A stretch of DNA of 64,000 nt from Yinghuangia aomiensis (GCF_039542225.1 NZ_BAABHS010000016.1:160362-224361); one strand, 5' to 3'. Counted from the first letter of the stretch, positions 49,034-57,734 are shown. Made by a program: numbers and translations. The notes: generated from the letters alone by a model not told the origin.

Positions 49034-49753
49034 CTAGCGGTACTCGGGGTTCTCGAAGTCGAACCTGGTGCCGGCGTCCCAGGCGGTGCGCTGGTTGCCG
49101 TAGGCGGGGAGGCCTCCGGCGTCCTTGAGTAGGCGGGCGAGGTGCAGCATGTTCCATGTCATGAAGGTGGTGTTGCGGTTCGTGAAGTCGTTCTCGGGAC
49201 CGCCGGATCCCGGGTCGAGGTAGGACGGGCCGGGCCCGGCTTCGCCGATCCAGCCGGCGTCGGACTGGGGCGGGATCGTGTAGCCGATGTGCTGAAGGCT
49301 GTAGAGGACGTTGCTGGCGCAGTGCTTGATGCCGTCCTCGTTGCCGGTGATGAGGCAGCCGCCGACGCGCCCGTAGTAGGCGTACTGCCCGGCGTCGTTC
49401 AGCTCGCTCGAGCACGAGTAGAGGCGTTCGATGACGCGTTTCGTGACCGAGCTGTTGTCCCCGAGCCAGATCGGGCCGGCGAGGACGAGGATGTCGGCGG
49501 CCATGACGCGCTCGTACAGGCCGGGCCACGCGTCGCTCGCCCAGCCGTGCTCGGTCATGTCCGGGTAGACGCCGGTGGCGATGTCGTGGTCGACGGCGCG
49601 GAACTCGTCGACGGTTACGCCGTGCTTGCGCATGATGTGCCGGCTGATCGCGACGAGCCCCTCGGTGTTGCTCCGTTCGGGTGAACGTTTCAGGGTGCAG
49701 TTGATGTACAGCGCGGTGAGGTCGTCGTAGCGGGCGGGCGGCGCGGTGGTCAC
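49034..49753 (-). CDS. Flavodoxin/NADPH-dependent FMN reductase-like protein
   Basis: Predicted 239 residues. ALYINCTLKRSPERSNTEGL is the N-terminal strand and phosphate loop binding FMN, followed by ILVLAGPIWLGDNSSVTKRV and GGCLITGNEDGIKHCASNVL, typical of the NAD(P)H-dependent flavin reductase family. It could supply reduced flavin to flavin-dependent monooxygenases such as those of modules A and B, but it is not in their operons. GTG 49753 follows GGAG. It lies 59 bases downstream of the ABC-F gene. Confidence 0.75.
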   Translation of the reverse strand: MTTAPPARYDDLTALYINCTLKRSPERSNTEGLVAISRHIMRKHGVTVDEFRAVDHDIATGVYPDMTEHGWASDAWPGLYERVMAADILVLAGPIWLGDNSSVTKRVIERLYSCSSELNDAGQYAYYGRVGGCLITGNEDGIKHCASNVLYSLQHIGYTIPPQSDAGWIGEAGPGPSYLDPGSGGPENDFTNRNTTFMTWNMLHLARLLKDAGGLPAYGNQRTAWDAGTRFDFENPEYR

Positions 49754-49812
49754 GGTGGCTCCGGGGTGGGTCGGCGGTGGTTCCGCGGACGGATACCCCG
49801 GAGTGCGGCCGG

Positions 49813-51498
49813 TCAGCCGCGTTTGCGGGCCACGCGCCGCTCGTCCCACACGGGCTGGTCGGATTCGCGGACGTGCCCGTCGCTGCCGAAGACGAGGAAC
49901 CGGTCGAATGCCTTGGCGAACCACCGGTCGTGGGTCACCGCCAGCACGGTGCCGTCGAATACGTCGAGTGCCTGCTGGAGGGCTTCCGCGGAGACCAGGT
50001 CGAGGTTGTCGGTGGGCTCGTCGAGCAGCAGCAGGTTCGCGCCGGACAGTTCCAGGAGGAGGATCTGGAAGCGTGCCTGTTGGCCGCCGGACAGGGTGTC
50101 GAAGGTCTGCTCGGCGGCGTAGGCCAGTTCGTAGCGGTCGAGCACGCGCGCCGCCGCTTCCCGTCCGAGTCCGGAGCGGTGGGCGTCGCCCCGGTGCAGG
50201 ATGTCGGCGAGGGTCTTGCCGTCGAATTCGGGATGCTCGTGTGTCTGCGCGAACCAGCCGGGTCGGACGCGGGCACCCAGCCGGGCGTTGCCGGTGTGGG
50301 CGACGGCTGCGACGGCGGTGGCGTCGACGGGGCGGTGTTCGACGTCGGGGTCGCTGCCGCCCGCCGCGAGGAGCCGTAGGAAGTGCGATTTGCCGGAGCC
50401 GTTGGAACCGAGCACGGCGACCCGGTCGCCGTACCAGACCTCGAGGTCGAACGGCTGCATCAGTCCGGTGAGTTCGACGGATTCGGCGATGACGGCGCGC
50501 TTGCCGGTGCGGCTGCCGCGCAGGCGTACCTTGACGTTCTGCTCACGGGGGATGTTCTGCGGCGGTCCGGCGTCCTCGAATTTGCGCAGCCGGGTCTGGG
50601 CGGCTTGGTAGCGGGATGCCAGGCCGTCGTTGTAGGCGGCTTTGTTCTTGTACATCTGCACGAGTGCCTTGAGCTTGGCGTGCTCTTCGTCCCAGCGCCG
50701 CCGCAGCTCGTCGAACCGGGCGAACCGGGCTTCGCGTGCCTCGTGGTAGGTCGCGAAGGAGCCGCCGTGCACCCAGGCGGTGTTGCCGGCGGCGCCGAGT
50801 TCGATGGTGACGATGCGGTCGGCGGCGTTGGCGAGCAGTTCGCGGTCGTGCGAGACGAGCAGGACGGCTTTGGAGGTGTCGCGGAGCGCGCCTTCGAGCC
50901 ACTGCTTGCCGGGGACGTCGAGGTAGTTGTCGGGCTCGTCGAGGAGCAGGACGGGGTCGGGTCCGCGCAGCAGTGCTTCGAGGGCGAGGCGTTTCTGTTC
51001 GCCGCCGGAGAGGGTGGTGATGCGGCGCCATTTCGCGACGTCGTAGCCGATGCCGAGGGCGGCGGTGCAGCACTGGTCCCAGATCGGTTCCAGTTCGTAG
51101 CCGCCCGCGTCGGCGAACTCGGCGAGGGCTCCGGCGTAGGCCATCTGGGTGGGTTCGTCGTCGGTTTCCATGAGCGCCAGCTCGGCGGCGTCGACGGCGT
51201 GGACGGCGTCCCGGATCCGCGGCGGCGCGAGGGACACGAGCAGGTCGCGCACCGTCGATTCGTCCCGGATCCGGCCGATGAACTGCGGCATCACGCCGAG
51301 ACCGCCGCTGCGTGTGACGGCGCCCGCGTCGGGTTTGATCTCCCCGGTGACGATCCGCAGGAGGGTCGTCTTCCCGGCTCCGTTGGCGCCGACGAGTGCC
51401 GTGGTGTTCCCGTCCCCGACGCGGAAGCCGACCTCGTCGAGCAGGACCCGTCCGTCGGGCAGCGAGTAGCTCACCGTGTTGATGTCGAGATGCCCCAC
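49813..51498 (-). CDS. ABC-F family ATPase (ribosome-associated or antibiotic-resistance type)
   Basis: Predicted 561 residues with two fused ATP-binding domains and no membrane segments. Walker A: GANGAGKTT and GSNGSGKSH; signatures: LSGGEQKRLALEAL and LSGGQQARFQILLL; Walker B: LLLDEPDNYLD and LLLDEPTDNLD. An interdomain linker (DELRRRWDEEHAKLKALVQM YKNK) is helical and charged, as in ABC-F proteins that act on the ribosomal E site. GTG 51498. Role in translation or target protection against ribosome-directed antibiotics. Confidence 0.85.
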   Translation of the reverse strand: MGHLDINTVSYSLPDGRVLLDEVGFRVGDGNTTALVGANGAGKTTLLRIVTGEIKPDAGAVTRSGGLGVMPQFIGRIRDESTVRDLLVSLAPPRIRDAVHAVDAAELALMETDDEPTQMAYAGALAEFADAGGYELEPIWDQCCTAALGIGYDVAKWRRITTLSGGEQKRLALEALLRGPDPVLLLDEPDNYLDVPGKQWLEGALRDTSKAVLLVSHDRELLANAADRIVTIELGAAGNTAWVHGGSFATYHEAREARFARFDELRRRWDEEHAKLKALVQMYKNKAAYNDGLASRYQAAQTRLRKFEDAGPPQNIPREQNVKVRLRGSRTGKRAVIAESVELTGLMQPFDLEVWYGDRVAVLGSNGSGKSHFLRLLAAGGSDPDVEHRPVDATAVAAVAHTGNARLGARVRPGWFAQTHEHPEFDGKTLADILHRGDAHRSGLGREAAARVLDRYELAYAAEQTFDTLSGGQQARFQILLLELSGANLLLLDEPTDNLDLVSAEALQQALDVFDGTVLAVTHDRWFAKAFDRFLVFGSDGHVRESDQPVWDERRVARKRG

Positions 51499-51709
51499 GG
51501 CGCGCGTACTCCGAATCCGGGTGGTGTGGATGTATCCGGACTTCTTATCGCGCGCGGGGGCGGGACGCCAGCGGATATCGCCGGAGCGGTGTGCGGCGGG
51601 GCCGGCGGGGAGCGCCGGGAGGGGGTGGCGTGTGCGGTGCGGGCGTGCGGGCCGGTCGGTGGCCGGCCCGCCCCGCACGGTGGTCGGGCGATACGCGCAT
51701 GCGTCCGGG

Positions 51710-51955
51710 CTAGGGTGCTGGGATGACCCGGACGACGGTGACCACCAGGACGCCTTCGGCTATGTAGTAGACGGCCAGGCAGTCGGCGACGAGCGCTTCG
51801 CGGTAGTCGTGTTCCTTTATGGCACGGGAGTTGGCACCGTACGGGTCGTCGGCGAGGTCGGTCATGCCGCGGTCGAAGTGGCGGCGGCGGTCGGCGGGGA
51901 GAACGGCGAGAGCGGAGCGGGCTTCGTTGGAGAACTCGATCCGGAAGCGGCTCAT
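51710..51955 (-). CDS. RelE/ParE-family toxin
   Basis: Predicted 81 residues. SRFRIEFSNEARSALAVLPA, MTDLADDPYGANSRAIKEHD and YREALVADCLAVYYIAEGVL then VVTVVRVIPAP match the RelE/ParE fold, small mRNA interferases or gyrase poisons. ATG 51955 overlaps the stop of the upstream antitoxin-like gene (ATGA). RelE catalytic residues are not clearly conserved, so target type is unsure. Confidence 0.75.
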   Translation of the reverse strand: MSRFRIEFSNEARSALAVLPADRRRHFDRGMTDLADDPYGANSRAIKEHDYREALVADCLAVYYIAEGVLVVTVVRVIPAP

Positions 51956-52230
51956 GGGGCCGCCGAGGCGTCGCCGTCCACATCGAGGTAGGTCACTCCG
52001 GCGAACTCCCCCGCTTTGATACGCGCGACGATCTCGTCGTCTTCCTCCCGGGCTTCGGGCGGGTAGCTCCAGCGGAACGCGATGAGCGGCACGTCCATGA
52101 TGGGTGCGGCGCCGATCTCCCGGTCGAATTCGGCACGTTGCTCTGCGGGGAGGGAAGCCCGGATATCGTCGATGGTGCCGGGGAATTCGACCCGTCTGCC
52201 GCGCACGGTGGTGCGCAGGGCGTGCTCCAT
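51952..52230 (-). CDS. Antitoxin-like protein preceding the RelE/ParE toxin
   Basis: Predicted 92 residues, acidic. The middle IRASLPAEQRAEFDREIGAA and the tail EDDEIVARIKAGEFAGVTYL are typical of actinobacterial proteins encoded just before RelE/ParE toxins. No canonical DNA-binding motif is evident, so autoregulation is uncertain. ATG 52230 with AGGAG upstream; its stop overlaps the toxin start. Confidence 0.7.
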   Translation of the reverse strand: MEHALRTTVRGRRVEFPGTIDDIRASLPAEQRAEFDREIGAAPIMDVPLIAFRWSYPPEAREEDDEIVARIKAGEFAGVTYLDVDGDASAAP

Positions 52231-52385
52231 GGAGCGGCTCCTTTCAGCGGAGCTTTCACGCTACCCCGAGAGGGCAACCGCCTGGGGCGGAACCCCAAAT
52301 CCGGTCAACCATCGCAAGAAACCCGACAAGGTCGGGCAGAGGCGGGCCGTGCTTCGGTCCGCGGCCGCGCGGGTCTCCACCGGTC

Positions 52386-53372
52386 TCAGCCGGTTGCGGG
52401 CGGCGGCGCGTCGGGTTCGTGTCCGTGCAGGGCGGCGGTGACCTCGTCGGCGGCGGCGCGGACGCGTTCGCCGAGGGCCCTGACGTCGCGGCCGGTGAGC
52501 GGGTCGGGGTGGTCGATGAGGCACAGGGCGACGGCGACCTGGCCGTCCGGGTCGAAGACGGGGGCGTTGACGGACGAGACCCGGTACACCGTGTCGGGTT
52601 CGACGGTGGCGGGCAGTGCGTCGGAGGGGTCGAAGGTGCTGCCGATGTCGGCGATGGCGCGGCGGAGGGCGGCCGCGTGGCCGGTGGAGTCCCAGTCTCC
52701 GGTGCCGAGTTCGATTTCCAGGTCGGCGACGAGGCTGTCGAGGCGGTCGCGCATGCGGCTCTCGGTTTCCACGACCCAGCCGCGGGCGCGGATGCCGGCG
52801 AGCGCGGGTTCGAGGGCGGTGCGGGCGGCGGAGACGGCCGGCGAGTCGGCGCCGGGGGTGGTCGGCTCGGTATCGAGCCGGGCGAGCCAGGTGTCGACGG
52901 CGTGCGGCCCGCCCCACGCCACGGTGACGGAGCCGAGTGGGGGGCGGGGGCGGACGCGGTCGCCGAGCCGCATGCCGAGGGTGGTGCCCGTACCGCGGGT
53001 GCGGACGAGTTCGCCGACGCGCAGGTCGTCCTCGCCGGCCGCGTCGCCGCCGGGGACGAGCGCGAGGACGCCGAGTCCGGTGTCGGCGGCGAGGCGCCGC
53101 ATGACCGGGCGCGCGAGGTCGAGGGCGGGGTCGCCTTCGGCGGCGGCGCGGCCCGCGGCGACCAGGGCGGGGCCGAGGCGGTAGGTGCGGCGGACGGGGT
53201 GGCGCAGCAGCCAGCCCGCGCGGGTGAGGGTGGTGAGCATGGGGTGCACGGTCGCCTTGCCGACGCCCAGTCCGCGGGCGATCTCGGCCAGGCTGAAGTC
53301 GTCGGCGGGGCGGGCTGCGAGCAGGTCGACCAGGGCGATGAGGCGGTCGGTCTGCGGGGAGGGTCGGCTCAT
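52386..53372 (-). CDS. IclR-family regulator, module B
   Basis: Predicted 328 residues. N-terminal winged helix: LIALVDLLAARPADDFSLAE IARGLGVGKATVHPMLTTLT (about 10-50), then a GAF-like ligand-binding domain (MRRLAADTGLGVLALVP ... VYRVSSVNAPVFDPDGQVAV ALCL). Longer than average for IclR (about 250-280). It diverges from the module B monooxygenase operon and probably controls it. ATG 53372. The ligand is likely a small acid or pathway intermediate. Confidence 0.8.
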   Translation of the reverse strand: MSRPSPQTDRLIALVDLLAARPADDFSLAEIARGLGVGKATVHPMLTTLTRAGWLLRHPVRRTYRLGPALVAAGRAAAEGDPALDLARPVMRRLAADTGLGVLALVPGGDAAGEDDLRVGELVRTRGTGTTLGMRLGDRVRPRPPLGSVTVAWGGPHAVDTWLARLDTEPTTPGADSPAVSAARTALEPALAGIRARGWVVETESRMRDRLDSLVADLEIELGTGDWDSTGHAAALRRAIADIGSTFDPSDALPATVEPDTVYRVSSVNAPVFDPDGQVAVALCLIDHPDPLTGRDVRALGERVRAAADEVTAALHGHEPDAPPPATG

Positions 53373-53407
53373 GGTGGGCGGCAGCGTAGCGCATCTGCCC
53401 CATCTGT

Positions 53408-53440
53408 TCGCATAGTGCGACTCTTGATTCGCGTATCGCG
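53408..53440. promoter_or_regulatory. Candidate IclR operators
   Basis: Two adjacent short dyads in the 161-base divergent region: TCGCA-tag-TGCGA (53408-53420) and CGCG-tat-CGCG (53430-53440). A further GTTCGCAC half-site lies near 53488. Likely regulator-binding sites. Confidence 0.45.
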
Positions 53441-53533
53441 TCCTGTCAAGGTGACGGCACGTCGGAGCACGATCGGTCCGGCGGGTGTTCGCACAACGTC
53501 GCCCGGTGGGGTGACAGAACGTCAGGAGGCCGC

Positions 53534-54766
53534 GTGTCGGCGTACGAAATTGCCGGGCAGGTCGCCGCGGGTGAGCGGTGGCCGCTGAAGTTCGGGGTCT
53601 TCCTCGCCCCCTTCCACAAGGCCGGCCGCAACCCCACGCTGATGCTGGAGCAGGACCTGCGGCTGCTCGAGCACCTGGACGGGCTCGGCTACGACGAGGC
53701 GTGGGTCGGCGAGCACCACTCGGGCGGGTGGGAGATCGTCGCCTCTCCGGAGCTGTTCATCGCGTCGGCGGCGGCACGCACCAAGCACCTGCGGCTGGGC
53801 ACGGGCGTGGTGTCGCTGCCGTACCACCACCCGCTGCACGTGGCGGACCGCATGGTGCTTCTGGACCACCTGACGCGCGGCCGCGTGATGCTGGGTGTGG
53901 GCCCGGGCCAGTTGGCGTCGGACGCGCACATGCTGGGCATCGACACGGCGCGGCAGCGGGAAATGATGGAGGAGTCGCTGGAGGCGATCGACGCGCTGCT
54001 GGCGGGTCGCGAGCCGGTGACCCGGAAGACGGACTGGTTCACGCTGCAGGACGCGCAGTTGCAGCTGCGGCCGTTCCAGGACCCGTCGTTCGAGATCGCG
54101 GTGGCGGCGACGTTCTCGCCGGCCGGGCCGCGCACCGCGGGCCGGTTCGGGGCGGGTCTGCTGTCGATCGCGGCGAGCCAGGAGGGCGGTTTCGACGCGC
54201 TGGGGTCGCACTGGGGTGTCGCGAACGAGGTGGCGGCGCAGTACGGCCAGTCGATGGACCGGCGCAAGTGGCGGCTGATGGGCATGATGCACATCGCCGA
54301 GACGGAGGAGCAGGCGCGCCGCGAGGTGGCGTACGGGCTGCGGGACATCCAGGACTACCAGGCGAAGGTGCTGCCGATCCCCTACGACGCTTCGGCGACG
54401 TTGGATCAGCGGATCGACCACGGCAACGCGTCGGGTTCGTTCATCTGCGGGACGCCGGAGATGGCGGTGGCGCAGATCGAGCGGCTGTGGCAGAAGTCCG
54501 GCGGCTTCGGCACGTACCTGTTCATGGGTGCGGACTTCGCGGATCCGGAGGCGACGAAGCGGTCGTACGAGTTGATCGCCCGTGAGGTGATTCCGCACTT
54601 CACCGGTCAGTCGGCGGGTCCGCTCGGTTCGCAGGACTGGCAGGTCGGTTTGTCGGAGCGGTGGCGCGACCAGACGGCGCAGGCGCTCGGCAAGGCGGTC
54701 AAGGACTATGCGGCGGACAAGGCCGCGGCGTCGCTCGGTTCGGGCACGGACGGAGCGTCGGCGTGA
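53534..54766 (+). CDS. Luciferase-like (LLM) flavin-dependent monooxygenase, module B
   Basis: Predicted 410 residues. FGVFLAPFHKAGRNPTLMLE, AWVGEHHSGGWEIVASPELF, RLGTGVVSLPYHHPLHVADR, GRVMLGVGPGQLASDAHMLG and ICGTPEMAVAQIERLW parallel the module A enzyme (14862) block by block. The barrel is TIM-type and uses reduced FMN. GTG 53534 follows AGGAGG with good spacing. Its stop overlaps the SDR start (GTGA). It has a longer C-terminal tail rich in Ala/Lys/Asp. Confidence 0.85.
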   Translation: MSAYEIAGQVAAGERWPLKFGVFLAPFHKAGRNPTLMLEQDLRLLEHLDGLGYDEAWVGEHHSGGWEIVASPELFIASAAARTKHLRLGTGVVSLPYHHPLHVADRMVLLDHLTRGRVMLGVGPGQLASDAHMLGIDTARQREMMEESLEAIDALLAGREPVTRKTDWFTLQDAQLQLRPFQDPSFEIAVAATFSPAGPRTAGRFGAGLLSIAASQEGGFDALGSHWGVANEVAAQYGQSMDRRKWRLMGMMHIAETEEQARREVAYGLRDIQDYQAKVLPIPYDASATLDQRIDHGNASGSFICGTPEMAVAQIERLWQKSGGFGTYLFMGADFADPEATKRSYELIAREVIPHFTGQSAGPLGSQDWQVGLSERWRDQTAQALGKAVKDYAADKAAASLGSGTDGASA

Positions 54767-55560
54767 CCGGGGGCCGGGTGGCGGGCAAGGTCGCGCTGGT
54801 CACCGGCGCGGGTGCCGGGATCGGGCGTGCGGTGGCGCAGCGGCTGGTTGCCGAAGGCGCGCGGGTGGTGCTCGGCGACATCGACGAGAAGGCGTTGGAC
54901 GCCGTGCTCGACGAGCTGGGTCCGGAGGCCGCGGCGGGCCGGCGTTGCGATGTGACCGACGAGGCGGACGTCGAGGCGCTGGTGGCGTTGGCCGTCGAGC
55001 GTTTCGGCGGGCTGGACATCGCGGTGGCGAATGCGGGCGGCGGTGGGTCGTCGGAGTTGGTCGCGCACGATTATGCGCAGTGGCGGCGGATCGTCGACCT
55101 GTGTCTGAACGGCGTGTTCCTGACGGTGAAGCATGCCGGCCGGGTGATGACGGAGCGCGGCGGCGGGTCGATCGTGAACATGGCGAGCCTGAATGCGGTG
55201 CAGGCGGGCCGCGGGATGGGCGCGTACTGCTCGGCGAAGGCCGGTGTGGTGGCGTTGACCGAGGTGGCGGCGCTGGAGATGGGCCGGCACGGGGTGCGGG
55301 TCAATGCGGTGGCGCCGGGTCTGGTGCGTACGCAGGCGACCGGTCCGATGTGGCAACTCCCGGGCGTGGTCGAGGAGTACGTGGAGAACGCGCCGCTGGG
55401 CCGGTTCGCGGAGCCGGAGGAGATCGCGAGCGTGGTGCTGTTCCTGGCGTCCGACGAGGCCGGGTTCGTGTCGGGGAGTCTGTACGGCGTGGACGGCGGT
55501 GCCCGGACGGGCCGCTACCCGGATTTGATCGGCGCGTTCGAGCGCATGGGACGGGAGTGA
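54763..55560 (+). CDS. Short-chain dehydrogenase/reductase, module B
   Basis: Predicted 265 residues, classical SDR. Cofactor loop VTGAGAGIG, VLGDIDE (Asp after beta-2, favouring NAD), IAVANAGGGG, catalytic Ser in NMASLNAV, and YCSAKAG (Tyr/Lys). The C-terminal GVDGGARTG is the usual end motif. Start GTG overlaps the monooxygenase stop, so translation is coupled. It would oxidise a secondary alcohol or reduce a ketone in the same pathway. Confidence 0.9.
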   Translation: MTGGRVAGKVALVTGAGAGIGRAVAQRLVAEGARVVLGDIDEKALDAVLDELGPEAAAGRRCDVTDEADVEALVALAVERFGGLDIAVANAGGGGSSELVAHDYAQWRRIVDLCLNGVFLTVKHAGRVMTERGGGSIVNMASLNAVQAGRGMGAYCSAKAGVVALTEVAALEMGRHGVRVNAVAPGLVRTQATGPMWQLPGVVEEYVENAPLGRFAEPEEIASVVLFLASDEAGFVSGSLYGVDGGARTGRYPDLIGAFERMGRE

Positions 55561-55565
55561 CGAGC

Positions 55566-56612
55566 ATGCGTGCTGCGGTGTTGCACGAGGCGCGGGATCT
55601 GCGGATCGAGGATGTTCCGGAGCCGTCGCCGGGTCCCGGCGAGGTGCTGGTGCGGCCCCGGTTCGCCGGGCTGTGCGGTTCGGACCTGCATTTCTGGGAG
55701 GGCGGGCTGCGGGGGGTGGTGCAGGATCCGCTGATCCTGGGCCACGAGTTCTCCGCGGAGGTCGTCGAGGTCGGTCCGGGTGTGGACGATCCGGCGATCC
55801 GGCCGGGCGCGTTGGCGTCGGTCGAGCCGATGTGGACGTGCGGGCAGTGCGCGCCGTGTCGTCGGGGGACGTACAACTTCTGCCGGAACATGGTGTGGCA
55901 TGGCTTGTCGCCGAAGGGCGGCGGGATGTCCGCGCTGACGGTGGTGCGGGCGTCGATGGTGCATGTGCTGCCGGAGTCGTTGACGGCGGTGCAGGGTGCG
56001 CTGGTCGAGCCGATTTCGGTGGCGCATCACGCGGTGTCGAAGGCGCGGGTTCCGGTGGGCGGCAGCGCGCTGGTGCTGGGCGCGGGGCCGATCGGTATCG
56101 CGGTGTTCCTGGATCTGCGGGCGCGCGGTGTGGAGCGGATCGTGGTGTCGGAGCCGTCGCCGGACCGGCGGGCGGCGATCGCACATCTGGCGACGCTCAC
56201 GGGCGGCGGCGCGGACCTGGTGCTCGACCCGGCGGCGGTGGACGTGCCGGCGGCGGTGCGGGAGCTGACGGGCGGCGAGGGCGTGGACGCGTCGATCGAC
56301 GCGGCGGGCGTCGAGCCGGCGTTCCATGCGGCGATCGCGGCGACCCGGCCGGGCGGTCGTGCGGTGACGGTCGCCGTGTACATGAAGCCGGTGACGTTCC
56401 ATCCGATGGCGGCATTTCTGGGCGGGGTCGACATCGTCGCAAGTTGCGCGTATTGCAACGACTTTCCTGCGGTCATCGACGGGTTGGTGAACGGTTCTTA
56501 CCCGCTCGACGGTTGGGTCCGACCGATCCCGTTGGAGGGTGTCGCGGCGGGTTTCGCGGCGTTGGAGCGGGGCACAGAACTCAAGCTGCTGGTCGACGTC
56601 CAGGGCCCCTGA
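55566..56612 (+). CDS. Zinc-dependent alcohol dehydrogenase (MDR family), module B
   Basis: Predicted 348 residues. Catalytic zinc: GLCGSDLHFWEG and GHEFSAE; structural zinc: CGQCAPCRRGTYNFC; NAD motif LVLGAGPIGIAVFLDL. The family includes butanediol, sorbitol and threonine dehydrogenases. ATG 55566 lies five bases after the SDR stop with GGGAG overlapping that stop. Third gene of the module B operon, ended by the hairpin at 56709-56745. Confidence 0.85.
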   Translation: MRAAVLHEARDLRIEDVPEPSPGPGEVLVRPRFAGLCGSDLHFWEGGLRGVVQDPLILGHEFSAEVVEVGPGVDDPAIRPGALASVEPMWTCGQCAPCRRGTYNFCRNMVWHGLSPKGGGMSALTVVRASMVHVLPESLTAVQGALVEPISVAHHAVSKARVPVGGSALVLGAGPIGIAVFLDLRARGVERIVVSEPSPDRRAAIAHLATLTGGGADLVLDPAAVDVPAAVRELTGGEGVDASIDAAGVEPAFHAAIAATRPGGRAVTVAVYMKPVTFHPMAAFLGGVDIVASCAYCNDFPAVIDGLVNGSYPLDGWVRPIPLEGVAAGFAALERGTELKLLVDVQGP

Positions 56613-56708
56613 CACCCCGGACGCCGCGGCCCCGAGCGGCGACGCGCGCCGACGGCCGGGATCACTCCCCCGTGCCCGGTCGTCGGCCCCGCTTTCTGCG
56701 GTATCGCC

Positions 56709-56745
56709 CGTCCGAGACGGCGCCCCTTGGGTGCCGTCTCGGACG
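56709..56745 (+). terminator. Hairpin terminator of module B
   Basis: CGTCCGAGACGGC and its perfect complement (13 bases) with an 11-base loop, followed by CTTTCC. Confidence 0.75.
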
Positions 56746-56805
56746 CTTTCCGGTGGTGTTCCGGGTGCTCGGCGGGGCGGCGGCGGATTGATCGGATCAT
56801 CCGGA

Positions 56806-56811
56806 TATCGT
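56806..56811 (+). promoter_or_regulatory. -10 box of a probably leaderless transcript
   Basis: TATCGT ends six bases before the ATG at 56818. Confidence 0.4.
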
Positions 56812-56817
56812 GACCGC

Positions 56818-57708
56818 ATGTCCGCTCAGAACCCCGCCGTCACCGCCCGCGTCGCACTTGTCACGTGCGCCGAGCTGCCCCACCTGGACGAGGACGAGTC
56901 GGTCCCCATCGCCCCGCTCGCCGCCCGCGGCATCGCGGCCGAGCCTGCGGTGTGGAACGACCGGTCGGTGGACTGGGACGTGTACGACCTGGCGATCATT
57001 CGGTCGACGTGGGACTACACCGACCACCACGCGGAGTTCGTGGCGTGGGCGGAGACCGTGCCGCGGCTGGCGAACCCGGCCGACGTGGTGCGGTGGAACA
57101 GCGACAAGACGTACCTGCGGGACCTGGCCGCGGCCGGCGTCCCGGTCGTGCCGACGATCTGGATCGAACCCGACAGCACCCTCACCCTGCCCAACGATGG
57201 CCGCTACGTCGTCAAGCCGGCGATAAGCGCGGGCTCGCGCAACACCGGGTTGTACGACATGGCGGACGCCTCCCAGCGCGCCCTTGCCGCGGGCCTGGCG
57301 ACGCAGCTCCTCGCCGAAGGTCGCACGGTGATGGTGCAGCCGTACCTCGAGGCTGTGGACACAGCGGGCGAAACTGCGGTGCTGTTCGTCGGCGGCCACT
57401 ACAGCCACGCCATCCGCAAGGGCGCGCTCCTGGACGGCCCGGCCGACGAGGTCGGCCTGTACAAGGTCGAGGACATCCGCCCGCGCACCGCCTCCGACAG
57501 CGAACTCCACGCCGCCCAGCTGGCGTTGGCCGCTGTCCCCGGCGGCGCAGAGCGGCTCTTGTACGCCCGCGTGGACCTGATTCCGGGCCCGGACGGCCAC
57601 CCGGTGCTGCTGGAACTTGAACTGACGGAGCCGTCGCTGTTCCTGCGCTATGACGAGGGTGCGGCGGAGCGGTTCGCGGATGCTGTGGCGGCGTATCTGA
57701 AGCGGTAG
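56818..57708 (+). CDS. ATP-grasp-domain protein, 296 aa
   Basis: Predicted cytoplasmic ligase-like protein. LAIIRSTWDYTDHHAEFVAW marks the N-terminal domain; RYVVKPAISAGSRNTGLYDM carries the ATP-binding lysine; VMVQPYLEAVDTAGETAVLF is the central strand; and VLLELELTEPSLFL carries the Mg2+-binding Glu. The group is RimK/GshB-like with unknown substrate, often near amino-acid or natural-product genes. ATG 56818, probably leaderless. No operon partner is evident. Confidence 0.75.
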   Translation: MSAQNPAVTARVALVTCAELPHLDEDESVPIAPLAARGIAAEPAVWNDRSVDWDVYDLAIIRSTWDYTDHHAEFVAWAETVPRLANPADVVRWNSDKTYLRDLAAAGVPVVPTIWIEPDSTLTLPNDGRYVVKPAISAGSRNTGLYDMADASQRALAAGLATQLLAEGRTVMVQPYLEAVDTAGETAVLFVGGHYSHAIRKGALLDGPADEVGLYKVEDIRPRTASDSELHAAQLALAAVPGGAERLLYARVDLIPGPDGHPVLLELELTEPSLFLRYDEGAAERFADAVAAYLKR

Positions 57709-57734
57709 GGCAGGGCGGCCGACGCGGATATTCC

